A stretch of 43,920 nucleotides of DNA from a virus, in IMG/VR virus record IMGVR_UViG_3300025151_000079, positions 1 through 43,920 of that record. The stretch is one strand, 5' to 3'. Shown here one piece after another: positions 1 through 7,424 of this stretch. The notes beneath the pieces are model-generated. The model did not search any database and was not told the DNA's origin. It worked only from the letters and a program-made list of their open reading frames with translations. Each line of letters begins with the position of its first letter. Within the stretch, counting starts at the first letter, position 1. The translations under genes and the position numbers were made by a program.

Positions 1-117
1 AGTATAATCCTAATATAATTAGAGCCTTTTAGAGCGTTTGATTTACCTAACCTATACTTACCCTACCCTTTTAAAAGCAACGCCTTAAAACGCGTCACAC
101 TAAACCCTAAATTAAAA

Positions 118-372
118 TCATTTATAAAAAGGTACGCCTTTAATACGCAAACATTTAAACCGTGAAACTCTTTTATTCCTTATAGTTTTGATAATAGCAG
201 AAGCTATTTTATCCCGATTATCTTCTACCCATTGATTAAAATCAGGGGATTTTGAAATACTGTTATTTGTATCGACCTCTATTAAAAGTCGAGCAGGTGT
301 GCCTTCAACTTCTTTAGGGTTATGGTAAACCATTTCCCAAAGTAACTCATAACGACTAGCCTTTGACGACAT
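118..372 (-). CDS. Hypothetical protein, 84 aa
   Basis: Short protein that I do not recognise. It has no Cys motif, no membrane segment and no obvious catalytic motif; the C-terminal third is basic. It is the last gene of the leftward block, and its ATG overlaps the end of the upstream gene by 17 nt, which suggests coupled translation. The ribosome binding site is weak (AGG too close to the ATG). About 117 bases between its stop and the left window edge hold no gene I can support. A real gene is likely because of the tight overlap; its function is unknown. Confidence 0.55.
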   Translation of the reverse strand: MSSKASRYELLWEMVYHNPKEVEGTPARLLIEVDTNNSISKSPDFNQWVEDNRDKIASAIIKTIRNKRVSRFKCLRIKGVPFYK

Positions 373-832
373 AACCTAATTTAATATCATATTTGATAGC
401 ACGTATATCAAGAACACCTTTATCAAGTACATCTTGAATAGTTTTAATATTCTCGTATTGTTTCATACGTTCAATATTTTTAGAAGCCATAGGCATCTTA
501 TCAGTACGAGTAAGTTTTTGACTTGTGTCGTAAGGGTCACGAGCACTTATAACTTTACACAGTGGGTCTGGTTTAGGTTTGCTACGGTCAATTTTAAAAA
601 CCTTGCTTCTGCTCATATCTCTCTCCTCTGGCTTAACAGCCATTTTACTAAAAAGATTCCAAAGTTTAATTTGACAATCTTTTTTATTTTTAAAATTCTT
701 GAGCTTACGTTTAGCAAATTTATTGTAAACTTCAAGAGCTTTTGATTCTGGTATAATTGTATTTTGATGTGACATAAAAGCAGGGTCACCAATACGTTGA
801 TAACCTTTGACAATAGTATGTAGTTCTGCCAT
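356..832 (-). CDS. Hypothetical protein, 158 aa; internal start preferred
   Basis: Basic, Lys-rich protein without a recognised domain. The frame is open up to an ATG at 907, but that ATG lies inside the DUF932 gene and has no ribosome binding site. The ATG at 830-832 is preferred because GGTGGTGA, a 7/8 match to the Shine-Dalgarno GGAGGTGA, sits 8 nt upstream (841-848). That site is inside a stem-loop (839-872), so initiation may be regulated. It lies downstream of DUF932 in the same direction. The product is probably an early phage protein of unknown role. The start choice is inference; the longer form would have 183 aa. Confidence 0.6.
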   Translation of the reverse strand: MAELHTIVKGYQRIGDPAFMSHQNTIIPESKALEVYNKFAKRKLKNFKNKKDCQIKLWNLFSKMAVKPEERDMSRSKVFKIDRSKPKPDPLCKVISARDPYDTSQKLTRTDKMPMASKNIERMKQYENIKTIQDVLDKGVLDIRAIKYDIKLGYVVKG

Positions 833-838
833 ATCAAC

Positions 839-872
839 TTTCACCACCCTTGAATAATCAGGGGTGGTGAAA
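839..872 (-). promoter_or_regulatory. Stem-loop that would sequester a ribosome binding site
   Basis: TTTCACCACCC (839-849) and GGGTGGTGAAA (862-872) form a perfect 11-bp stem with a 12-nt loop. It starts about 20 nt after the DUF932 stop. Its 3' arm on the minus strand contains the Shine-Dalgarno-like GGTGGTGA of the gene starting at 832. No T-run follows, so it is not a classical terminator. It could reduce translation of the downstream gene or protect the DUF932 mRNA end. Confidence 0.5.
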
Positions 873-890
873 CATAAAAACTCTATAGAG

Positions 891-1928
891 TTATGCTGCT
901 TCGGCATACTCTATAGCTTTAGTCATAGCACGGTTTTTAAGTGAAGCACGAGCACCGAACCAAGCGTTATGCATTGATGCGTCACGGTCGTGACCCCACT
1001 TATGGTCAACCACGTAAGTTACTGCGTTAACAGCACCCCACCACGTACCCTTAGAGCTTTTAAGGTCAGCTCCAGGTTGCTGCTCAAGAGCCTCATAAAC
1101 TTTATGAGGAGTACGTTGAAACTCTTCAAGCGTTCTAAGTTTAGACTCAGCTAAAGCAGTATCCATATTTTTACTATTCTCTACAATTATTTTTTCTTGT
1201 AAAGCCAGTTTAGGCTGTAATAAGTCAGCTATATAACTAACAACTTTATTTTCGTTATACTTTTTACTGCTTAAAAACTCAGCACTTTTCTTATACTCGT
1301 CAAGTCTAACACTCGCTAACCCTAACGCTTCTTCTGCAGTAGTTATTAACTGACTGTCGAATACTTTAGTGTGAGGCATTTTAAACGCAGGTTGTGACTT
1401 ATCAGCTAAAGCCATTGATAAAGTATTATTACAAACCACACGCACTGGTGTAAACCTAATTTCATTAGACTTACCCCACTCATGGGACACGGACACTAAT
1501 AAGTAGCCCTCTACTCTATCGTCGCCTGGCAGGGTAAAGCCGTCATTAATTTCAGCTAACCCCCATATTTGCTTACCGTTGCGTAATGAACCTGCAGTAT
1601 GCATACTCATATTACCAGCGTCTGTAAACTTTTTAAAGAAAGTAAAAGCCTCCTGGTTTTGCGTTGGTATAAACCTTGGTCCACACGGTCCAAGTATATT
1701 GTTATCACTATCACGCACAAGCATGTAGTAATCATCAGACATAATAAGGTCGTCAGCTTTGTCGCTAACTGCGTTATTATATGTGAATATATTACGCTTA
1801 CTCACTGTCCAGTCAAGTCCAGCTTGTTTAAGCATCTCGTTAGGTGTTAAGTTGCCGTCAACTTGTACACCAAGCCCATGCCAAGGTACTTCCCCAGCGT
1901 AAGCCATAGTCTCAATATTATGAGCCAT
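891..1928 (-). CDS. DUF932 phage/plasmid-like protein (TIGR03299 type), 345 aa
   Basis: The N-terminus with VPWHGLG at residues 14-20 and the ~345-aa length are typical of the DUF932 family, found in many phages, plasmids and conjugative elements. The biochemical role is not established; members are often expressed early and are sometimes suspected of anti-defence roles. The protein is soluble, with no signal peptide. The start is supported by AGGAGA 7 nt upstream of the ATG. It follows the DUF1289 gene with an 85-nt gap that contains a small hairpin, the longest gap in this part of the leftward block, so it may have its own promoter. Family assignment is firm; function is open. Confidence 0.88.
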   Translation of the reverse strand: MAHNIETMAYAGEVPWHGLGVQVDGNLTPNEMLKQAGLDWTVSKRNIFTYNNAVSDKADDLIMSDDYYMLVRDSDNNILGPCGPRFIPTQNQEAFTFFKKFTDAGNMSMHTAGSLRNGKQIWGLAEINDGFTLPGDDRVEGYLLVSVSHEWGKSNEIRFTPVRVVCNNTLSMALADKSQPAFKMPHTKVFDSQLITTAEEALGLASVRLDEYKKSAEFLSSKKYNENKVVSYIADLLQPKLALQEKIIVENSKNMDTALAESKLRTLEEFQRTPHKVYEALEQQPGADLKSSKGTWWGAVNAVTYVVDHKWGHDRDASMHNAWFGARASLKNRAMTKAIEYAEAA

Positions 1929-1949
1929 AAGTTTCTCCTATCTTAAATG

Positions 1950-1970
1950 CCTATTAACTTATTTAATAGG
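1950..1970 (-). promoter_or_regulatory. Short hairpin upstream of the DUF932 gene
   Basis: CCTATTAA (1950-1957) and TTAATAGG (1963-1970) form a perfect 8-bp stem with a 5-nt loop. It lies in the 85-nt gap between the DUF1289 stop and the DUF932 start. AT-rich with no T-tract afterwards, so a strong terminator is unlikely. It may be an operator or an mRNA leader structure. Confidence 0.3.
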
Positions 1971-2013
1971 TACGTATAACTTAACTTAGATTAGTTACTG
2001 ATAAAAGGAAAAT

Positions 2014-2250
2014 CTAAATATTCCTATAGTTTTTTATAGACTCTCTTTTTTGACGAGGTAGGTAGTCTTCCCAGCAACGGACAACAATCAGTTTCTTTTC
2101 GACTTCCGTAAAAGTGTTCCAGTCCCTAATTTCTGTGGCAGTCCTACCACATCCTTTACAGGTACGTGTACCCCACTGAGTAACAGTACACATGCCAATA
2201 CAAGGGGAATCATGAAGACTAGTGGTTTCATGCAGTAATTTTTGTGTCAT
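2014..2250 (-). CDS. DUF1289 family small Cys-rich protein, 78 aa
   Basis: The motif SPCIGMC (residues 15-21) followed by CKGCGRT (31-37) gives four cysteines, C17, C21, C31 and C34, in the DUF1289 pattern. That family is common in proteobacteria as a small, probably metal- or Fe-S-binding protein of unknown function. After the motif comes the usual EIRDW-type helix. AGGAG lies 6 nt before the ATG. The start overlaps the end of the upstream HTH gene by 23 nt. A cellular-type gene in a phage replication block suggests capture from a host. Family assignment is good; cofactor and role are unknown. Confidence 0.8.
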   Translation of the reverse strand: MTQKLLHETTSLHDSPCIGMCTVTQWGTRTCKGCGRTATEIRDWNTFTEVEKKLIVVRCWEDYLPRQKRESIKNYRNI

Positions 2251-2542
2251 TTCTACTCCTGATGAGTCTAACGTCGTGTTCTCTTAGCCAGTTTCTCATC
2301 ATGTTCTTACGTTCTAGTTTACTAAGGCTCGTATCATTTAGTAAAGCATTACTAAAGTCAGTATATGCATCGTATCCTCGGTAATAATCTCCTGCTCCTA
2401 TATGATTAAACCTGACTATTTGCCATACTCTTTGTTTAGTGATCTTAAACTTAACACCTATTTCTTCAAGTGTCATGTTAGTGTTCATTGTTATCATGAA
2501 AATTTCAAAATACTTAGCTCTTTGTCTATCTCTACGTGACAT
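2228..2542 (-). CDS. Small helix-turn-helix protein, sigma-70 region 4-like, 104 aa
   Basis: Residues around MTLEEIGVKFKITKQRVWQIV match the sigma-70 region 4 type HTH (LxEIGxxxxITxxRVxQI). The protein lacks other sigma domains, so it is more likely a DNA-binding regulator than a full sigma factor. The frame is open from 2575, but the ATG at 2540-2542 is chosen because AAGGAG lies 7 nt upstream. With this start it overlaps the polymerase stop by 11 nt. The C-terminal half is basic (RKNMMRNW region). It could control early or late phage transcription; its target is unknown. Confidence 0.7.
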   Translation of the reverse strand: MSRRDRQRAKYFEIFMITMNTNMTLEEIGVKFKITKQRVWQIVRFNHIGAGDYYRGYDAYTDFSNALLNDTSLSKLERKNMMRNWLREHDVRLIRSRNDTKITA

Positions 2543-4418
2543 TAAAATACTCCTTGAAGTTAATAGTTGCTTCACCCCAGCTTTGACCTATTTCAGCATC
2601 AACTTTATTAGGTACAACTAACGGCACACAATCAGCCATAATTTGTATAATTTTTTCACAAGTTTCTTTAGAGTCGACAGATATATCTAACTCGTCGTGT
2701 ACTTGTGTGTGGGCTAGTATGCCTTCCTTATATAACTCTACCATAGCCTTTTTAGTCATGTCAGCAGCAGAGCCTTGTATAAGCCTATTCATAGCTTTAT
2801 AGGTAAAGGAACGTTTAATGTCCTGACCGTATTTATCTAGAGCATCTGAGAAAGGTAAAGGCGTACTCCCAAACTCGTATCTAGGTTCGTATAAATTAAA
2901 TCTACATTTACGCCCTAACACAGTAGTTATAAATCCACGGTTACTACCCAACCTAGCACACTGATCACGCAACCCTTTAATAAAAGGTACACGGCTATGA
3001 AAAGTATCAAATAATATTTCAGCTTCCTGCGGTGAGATATCTAATTGACGGATAAGTTTATCTTTACCCATGCCATAGCTTAAACCTAGATTAATAATCT
3101 TAGCTTCCTTACGACTTATGTTAGCCATATCTGCTACTACTTGATGAAAGTCTGCGTCTTTATTACGGTAGGCATCTACTGCGTCGTCTGAACCTTCTTG
3201 TTGAGTTTTATGGGCATAGTGTACGGTAAGTCTAGGTTCCTGTTGAGAGTAGTCAAAAGCTCCCCAGTGCATACCTTCCTCTGGTATAAATATGCTCCTG
3301 ATAAGAGGTCCTATTTCATCGTGTCTAGCTGGCACTTGTTGCAGGTTTGGCTTACTACTACTGAACCTACCAGTAACAGTACCACCACGGTCACTACGTA
3401 AAGGGTGTAACTCCCCATGTATTCTACCATTGACGTTATGGTCTAGTATCATGTTATCTATAAAAGTGGTTCTAGCTTTATTAAGCTGTCTAGCTCTAGC
3501 TATATCTTTAGCTAGTTTATGCTCATGTCCTTCAAGCCAAGCTGAGGTAAAACTAGGAGCGTTAGTTTTTTCTGTCCTAGGATAACTAAGCCCTGCTCTA
3601 TCAAACACAGTAGCCACTGATGCTGCTGCCCATAAATCTGGAGCTATACCGTACTCTTTATGAATACCCTCTAATAATTTGTTTTCTTCGTTAGTTAATT
3701 TCTTATTGATTTTTTCAGCTTTTTCTAAATCTACACGTACACCTTTCCAACGCATATCTAACAATAAAGGAATTAAAGCAGTTTCTAACTCGTATATTTT
3801 CATAACGTTTTCTTTGACTAAAAGGTCTTTTAATATACCCCAAAGTTTGAGCGTTAAACCTGCGTCTTGTTCAGCATATGGTCCAACATATTTAGCTGGT
3901 AGTTTATACATTTCGCTTTTAGGATTAAGACCGTAGGCTTTTGCTGCATCTTCTAAAAGACTTTCATCTTTAAGTTCACCTACATATCTTTCACCTAATT
4001 TATTTAAAGAATACCCATATTGATTTTCATTTATTAACGGTGCAGCAAACATAGTATCGTGTATAGTTCCGTTTACCTTGACACCTAAACGCCTCAACCA
4101 ACCTAAGTCATATAAAGAGTTATGAAAAACTTTGTCATTGTTATAACTAAACTGTTTATTCATCCAGTTTATAACCACACGCTTATCTAAATTCCCACCA
4201 CCAACGTGTTGTATAGGTAAATAAATTTGAAAGTCTTTAGTAGCCACAGCTATACCAGTTACATGACCTTTATTTTCGAATGCCCAAGACGGTCCGTGAG
4301 ACATGAGTAACGGATCATAAGTCTCTAGGTCGATAGCTACCTCACTATAATTAGATAGATCTGGTAAACTACTTGGGGGAACCCAGTCCGTCTCAGGCAT
4401 GAATAAACTACTTTGCAT
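2532..4418 (-). CDS. polA: Family A DNA polymerase with 3'-5' exonuclease domain, Leu762 type
   Basis: Replicative phage polymerase of 628 aa. Proofreading domain: AIDLETY (D30, E32), FHNSLYDLGW (Exo II, about 98-107) and YAEQDAG (Exo III, about 181-187). Polymerase domain: motif A FDYSQQEPR (about 388-396), motif B RKEAKIINLGLSYG (about 436-449) and motif C QVHDELD near 575. There is no 5'-3' exonuclease domain, as usual in phages. In motif B the residue equivalent to E. coli Phe762 is Leu (about L444), a variant known in marine phages and linked to slower, more accurate synthesis. It overlaps the neighbour's stop by 11 nt; no strong ribosome binding site is visible. Confidence 0.96.
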   Translation of the reverse strand: MQSSLFMPETDWVPPSSLPDLSNYSEVAIDLETYDPLLMSHGPSWAFENKGHVTGIAVATKDFQIYLPIQHVGGGNLDKRVVINWMNKQFSYNNDKVFHNSLYDLGWLRRLGVKVNGTIHDTMFAAPLINENQYGYSLNKLGERYVGELKDESLLEDAAKAYGLNPKSEMYKLPAKYVGPYAEQDAGLTLKLWGILKDLLVKENVMKIYELETALIPLLLDMRWKGVRVDLEKAEKINKKLTNEENKLLEGIHKEYGIAPDLWAAASVATVFDRAGLSYPRTEKTNAPSFTSAWLEGHEHKLAKDIARARQLNKARTTFIDNMILDHNVNGRIHGELHPLRSDRGGTVTGRFSSSKPNLQQVPARHDEIGPLIRSIFIPEEGMHWGAFDYSQQEPRLTVHYAHKTQQEGSDDAVDAYRNKDADFHQVVADMANISRKEAKIINLGLSYGMGKDKLIRQLDISPQEAEILFDTFHSRVPFIKGLRDQCARLGSNRGFITTVLGRKCRFNLYEPRYEFGSTPLPFSDALDKYGQDIKRSFTYKAMNRLIQGSAADMTKKAMVELYKEGILAHTQVHDELDISVDSKETCEKIIQIMADCVPLVVPNKVDAEIGQSWGEATINFKEYFNVT

Positions 4419-4716
4419 CAGGTGGATGTACTTCTAAGCTAGAAGCATAAGCCTCAACTAAATAAAGGTAACAACGTAAGTCACGTATATCGTCTAGTAT
4501 ACCAGCACTACTCGGGTCCTCTAGTATAGCACCAAATACGTCCCAATGGTTTTTCATTGATTGGTTTTCTATACGGTCAAACTTACGTGCTAACATCATA
4601 AACGCACCAACGCCACCACGCTTACGCCAACTATCACCGTAACTTTTTTCAGCGTGTTGTAGCTGTGCTATATCACGTTGAGCTAACTTTTCTATTTTAT
4701 CAAAATTTGCAGGCAT
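4408..4716 (-). CDS. Nmad1/DUF1599-like nucleotide-modification-associated protein, 102 aa
   Basis: The pattern KSYGDSWRKRGG (about 24-35), MLARKFDRIEN (about 41-51) and ILDDIRDLRCYLYL (about 73-86) resembles the small phage family Nmad1/DUF1599, named for its association with DNA base modification genes. It is all-helical, with no signal peptide. AGGAGAATAT precedes the ATG. It sits between the polymerase and a Cas4-like nuclease and close to the thymidylate synthase-fold gene, which fits a role in nucleotide or DNA modification. The family match is from memory of the pattern; it could also be an unrelated MazG-like helical protein. Confidence 0.6.
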   Translation of the reverse strand: MPANFDKIEKLAQRDIAQLQHAEKSYGDSWRKRGGVGAFMMLARKFDRIENQSMKNHWDVFGAILEDPSSAGILDDIRDLRCYLYLVEAYASSLEVHPPDAK

Positions 4717-4727
4717 ATATTCTCCTA

Positions 4728-5408
4728 TTAAATTCTATTAGGGCAAATATTTTGTTTGCCATAATAACACCACTTACATTTAAATTGTGAAGGTTTAGCA
4801 GGAAACTCAGTAGCAGTGGTCATATCTACAGCCCTATCATTTAAACGTTCACGCTTACCGTTTACAGTAGGTTTGTCGTACTCATAACGGTCTAATTTAC
4901 CATGGTCAAGATACCATAACTCAGTAGTTATAGTTTCTAACTCTGGTAACCTTTCAAATACTATGCTGGCATAAAGCTCACATTGTTCTCTGTGACCTTC
5001 TTGATTACCCTCATACCTACCTGTTTTAAAATCTATTACTCTAGCATTTTTATCACCTTCAATATGAACAAATGCATCTACTTTAGCCCTACCCCAAGTG
5101 TCTTCATCAAACCACCCAGTAGACTGCCAATCTTTATCAAAAGCCCAGTCACCTTCACAAAGTACATGACCTTTAAGGTGCAACTCTTTTAGCAAGTCAA
5201 AAGCCTCTTCAAAGTCGCCAAGTTGTTTAGGTATTTCCTCATAACGACCACGTATATACTCCTCGCACAATTTATGGATATCTTTACCACGATCCATAGC
5301 TTTATTGCCAGGTTCTTTTATACGTTGTATAAACGCATATTCTGCTTTCTTAGGGCACGCCTCATACATTTTTAGTCGGCTATACGACCACTGTGTGATA
5401 TTGCTCAT
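4728..5408 (-). CDS. PD-(D/E)XK nuclease, Cas4/RecB-like with four cysteines
   Basis: A 226-aa exonuclease-like protein. Nuclease motifs: H45 (GKDIH), D111 (RAKVDAF), VIDFKTG with D126 and K128, and a following QCELYA motif. Cysteines C18, C211, C214 and C222 are arranged as in the Fe-S cluster of Cas4, AddB and related nucleases. It probably processes DNA ends during replication or recombination, or degrades host DNA. The ATG follows AAAGGAAAGTAA. It starts immediately after the thymidylate synthase-fold gene. No CRISPR genes are nearby, so a CRISPR adaptation role is not indicated. Confidence 0.88.
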   Translation of the reverse strand: MSNITQWSYSRLKMYEACPKKAEYAFIQRIKEPGNKAMDRGKDIHKLCEEYIRGRYEEIPKQLGDFEEAFDLLKELHLKGHVLCEGDWAFDKDWQSTGWFDEDTWGRAKVDAFVHIEGDKNARVIDFKTGRYEGNQEGHREQCELYASIVFERLPELETITTELWYLDHGKLDRYEYDKPTVNGKRERLNDRAVDMTTATEFPAKPSQFKCKWCYYGKQNICPNRI

Positions 5409-6425
5409 TTACTTTCCTTTGTTACTTATAGATTTATTTAGCCAATTATAAGCAGCAGTACCCCAGTCACTAGCTAGGCAAGACTGTACTTCAATTAACG
5501 CTTCATCATACTCTTTGCTCTTGTATAAATACCAAGCATCTTGTAATGGTACAGCCACTTCACTAAAGAAAGGGTCAGCAAAATCTACAGACGACATAGG
5601 TGCACGGCATAAAAACCATGTTAAGTCTTGTTCCCAAGTCATGATATCTGTGCTAATAAGTGGGAACGAATTAATAGCTTTATTATCGTAGGGGTTTCTT
5701 AAGCTCATCTGACTATAAAAGTCAAAAGCATCTTCTGCCTCCATTTGATTATACATATCATAAAATAAATCTGTGTAGGCGTGTAGGCTGTCGCTAACTT
5801 GGGTGTATACACCTATCTCCACACCTATACCGTATGCCATATATTCTTGAAGTATAGACATATGTACAACGTTAGCACCGAATGCTCCCCATATAACATC
5901 ATTAGACCTATTACTAACGGTCATGTCTAACTTCCCGTCACGCACTTTAAAATAAATAGCTGTGTTGCAAGGGACGTCTACACTTTCAGTGTTAAAGTCA
6001 ACATACGGATCCCACATTTGAAGCACACATCTTCTATCGGTAGGGTCATTACGTAATCTTTCTATAATTACGCCTAACTGATCGCCACCAAAATGTTCAC
6101 GCCACCTAAAGCCATAAGAACCTTGTAGTGTTTCACCGTCATCACTAAACTGACTCATGCGTTTATTGTAATACTCTATATACTCTAGGTCATTACAGCC
6201 ACCCAACATCCATAAACTTTCTATTAAGTGAAAGAAAGGATTAGCATTACGTGCGTCTTCAAACAAAACTCTTTCTTTTGAATTACGATACACTGTTGCT
6301 ACAGGTTGAGGTACCTCTATAACTTCGCCAGCCCTACTGGGAAAAGTGTACTCTTTATTTTGACCAATAAGATCCATAGCTTTAACAAAGCCATCGTTAA
6401 CGTTTCTACAATTTAATACTATCAT
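5409..6425 (-). CDS. Thymidylate synthase-fold pyrimidine methylase or hydroxymethylase
   Basis: 338-aa enzyme of the ThyA / dNMP hydroxymethylase superfamily. Visible residues: E69 (IESLWML), GSYGFRWRE (102-110), DRR at 130-132, catalytic C153 (VPCN), RSND 173-176 and H215/Y217 (LHAY). The PCN and RSND forms resemble T4 dCMP hydroxymethylase more than E. coli ThyA (PCH, RSCD). The residue that separates dUMP (Asn) from dCMP (Asp) enzymes falls in GAFGAN, where the ungapped match is Ala followed by Asn, so the substrate cannot be decided. It would make dTMP or a 5-hydroxymethyl pyrimidine nucleotide. ATGA overlap with the upstream gene; AAGGA precedes the ATG. Neighbours favour a base-modification role. 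Confidence 0.9.
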   Translation of the reverse strand: MIVLNCRNVNDGFVKAMDLIGQNKEYTFPSRAGEVIEVPQPVATVYRNSKERVLFEDARNANPFFHLIESLWMLGGCNDLEYIEYYNKRMSQFSDDGETLQGSYGFRWREHFGGDQLGVIIERLRNDPTDRRCVLQMWDPYVDFNTESVDVPCNTAIYFKVRDGKLDMTVSNRSNDVIWGAFGANVVHMSILQEYMAYGIGVEIGVYTQVSDSLHAYTDLFYDMYNQMEAEDAFDFYSQMSLRNPYDNKAINSFPLISTDIMTWEQDLTWFLCRAPMSSVDFADPFFSEVAVPLQDAWYLYKSKEYDEALIEVQSCLASDWGTAAYNWLNKSISNKGK

Positions 6426-6643
6426 TGACTATCCTTGAATTTTAAAATAAAATCTACCATGTTTATTTTTTCTTGTATGGAAGCTAACTGTTCTATTAAC
6501 TTGTCCACCTGTTCTATAATTTCTACATGTTCAGGTAGACACGTAGGGTTATCAAGTAGTACACTTAAATTAACCGTTATAGAATCCCGTTTACCTTTAA
6601 GTTCCGACTTATATCCATTTAGGATATCAGAATAATTCGCCAT
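6422..6643 (-). CDS. Small coiled-coil protein, 73 aa, unknown function
   Basis: Mostly helical protein with a predicted coiled coil from about residue 38 to 68 (heptad-like I, V, L, I, L, I, I, M spacing). No catalytic motif. It is wedged between the glycosyltransferase and the thymidylate synthase-fold gene, overlapping the former by 17 nt and the latter by 4 nt, so it is co-translated with both. AGGAGCACAAA precedes the ATG. It could be a scaffold or partner subunit for these enzymes, but that is only context. Confidence 0.65.
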   Translation of the reverse strand: MANYSDILNGYKSELKGKRDSITVNLSVLLDNPTCLPEHVEIIEQVDKLIEQLASIQEKINMVDFILKFKDSQ

Positions 6644-7424
6644 TTTGTGCTCCTAGTTTTAATGCTTTTTTCCATTGTATGTTGACGTCTTTACGTACAA
6701 CCGTGCCTTCTTTTCCTGCACCCCAAGCTGTCTTAGTTTCACGTTCTACTACCCTAACCACATCAGGGTGATGAGATTTTAAAATTTCTGCACCCTCTGA
6801 CTGCATTTGAACGTTACGCCACTCACTACAACCACCAGGAGCATTACTACTGCCATGACCTTGAGCATAATAGTAGCTGACTTTATTAGGTAGTCCTTTG
6901 CTTAATAATTGTAAGTTCATATCAAAGTCGCTCATAACTTTAGTTCTGAATAACTCAATGCCTTTACCTTTAAACATATCGAGATTGTATGCTAGTACAC
7001 GCATATATCTAGTAGTTTCAGCAGATAAATGTTCAACGCGATTGTTACCTTCCCTAGCACTTACGCCACAGTGGGCATAGTCATCAAGCCATTTATCTAG
7101 TAAACCAAATAAAGCGTGAAACTCATCAGGCTCTATATATCTAAGGTGCCAATCGTTAGTAGCTTTACGAATATAAAAACGTAAGTCATCGTCTAGCATA
7201 ACTATTTTACCACCACCTGCGTTTTCACAAATATACTTACGCTTACTAGCTATATCGTGGACAACGGACTCAGGACAAGCCATAATTTGACAATCATATT
7301 TATCGTATAAATCTTTTTCATATTCATTGACAACTAGCGTAACTTGTTTACGTAAGTCATCAGGAAAATGGGACAAGGTCACTTGATCATCAGCCCTGCC
7401 TCTGGTCGGAATAAATATTTTCAT
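6627..7424 (-). CDS. GT-A fold glycosyltransferase, TET-associated (TAGT)-like
   Basis: 265-aa protein starting with MKIFIPTRGR, the nucleotide-sugar-binding first strand of GT-A enzymes. MLDDDLRF at about 76-83 carries the DxD metal-binding motif (D78-D80). Further conserved-looking segments are MSDFDMNLQLL and AQGHGSSNAPGGCSEWRN. This arrangement resembles the TET-associated glycosyltransferases that phages use to glycosylate hydroxymethylated bases in DNA. GAGGAG precedes the ATG, and it overlaps the helical-domain gene by 4 nt. Its position beside a possible pyrimidine hydroxymethylase supports a DNA substrate, but sugar and acceptor are not known. No TET/JBP dioxygenase is present in the window. 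Confidence 0.75.
   Translation of the reverse strand: MKIFIPTRGRADDQVTLSHFPDDLRKQVTLVVNEYEKDLYDKYDCQIMACPESVVHDIASKRKYICENAGGGKIVMLDDDLRFYIRKATNDWHLRYIEPDEFHALFGLLDKWLDDYAHCGVSAREGNNRVEHLSAETTRYMRVLAYNLDMFKGKGIELFRTKVMSDFDMNLQLLSKGLPNKVSYYYAQGHGSSNAPGGCSEWRNVQMQSEGAEILKSHHPDVVRVVERETKTAWGAGKEGTVVRKDVNIQWKKALKLGAQNGELF

Noticed and set aside
1-117. Gene or attachment site at the left edge
   Set aside because: No ORF of useful length, tRNA end or clear repeat is visible; the segment is AT-rich and left unassigned.
434-745. Plus-strand ORF of 103 aa
   Set aside because: Shadow of the minus-strand 158-aa gene; Phe- and Leu-rich translation, no ribosome binding site.
356-907. Longer version of the 158-aa protein starting at 907
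   Set aside because: The 907 ATG has no ribosome binding site and lies within DUF932, while the ATG at 832 has a good one 8 nt upstream.
2228-2542. Complete phage sigma factor
   Set aside because: Only a region 4-like HTH is present; region 2 is absent, so it cannot act as a normal sigma factor alone.
2543-2575. Upstream extension of the HTH protein
   Set aside because: AAGGAG is placed 7 nt before the ATG at 2542; the extension would lie within the polymerase coding end.
4728-5408. CRISPR-associated Cas4
   Set aside because: The nuclease has the Cas4-like cysteine pattern but no CRISPR array or other cas genes are in the window; similar nucleases are common in phage replication blocks.
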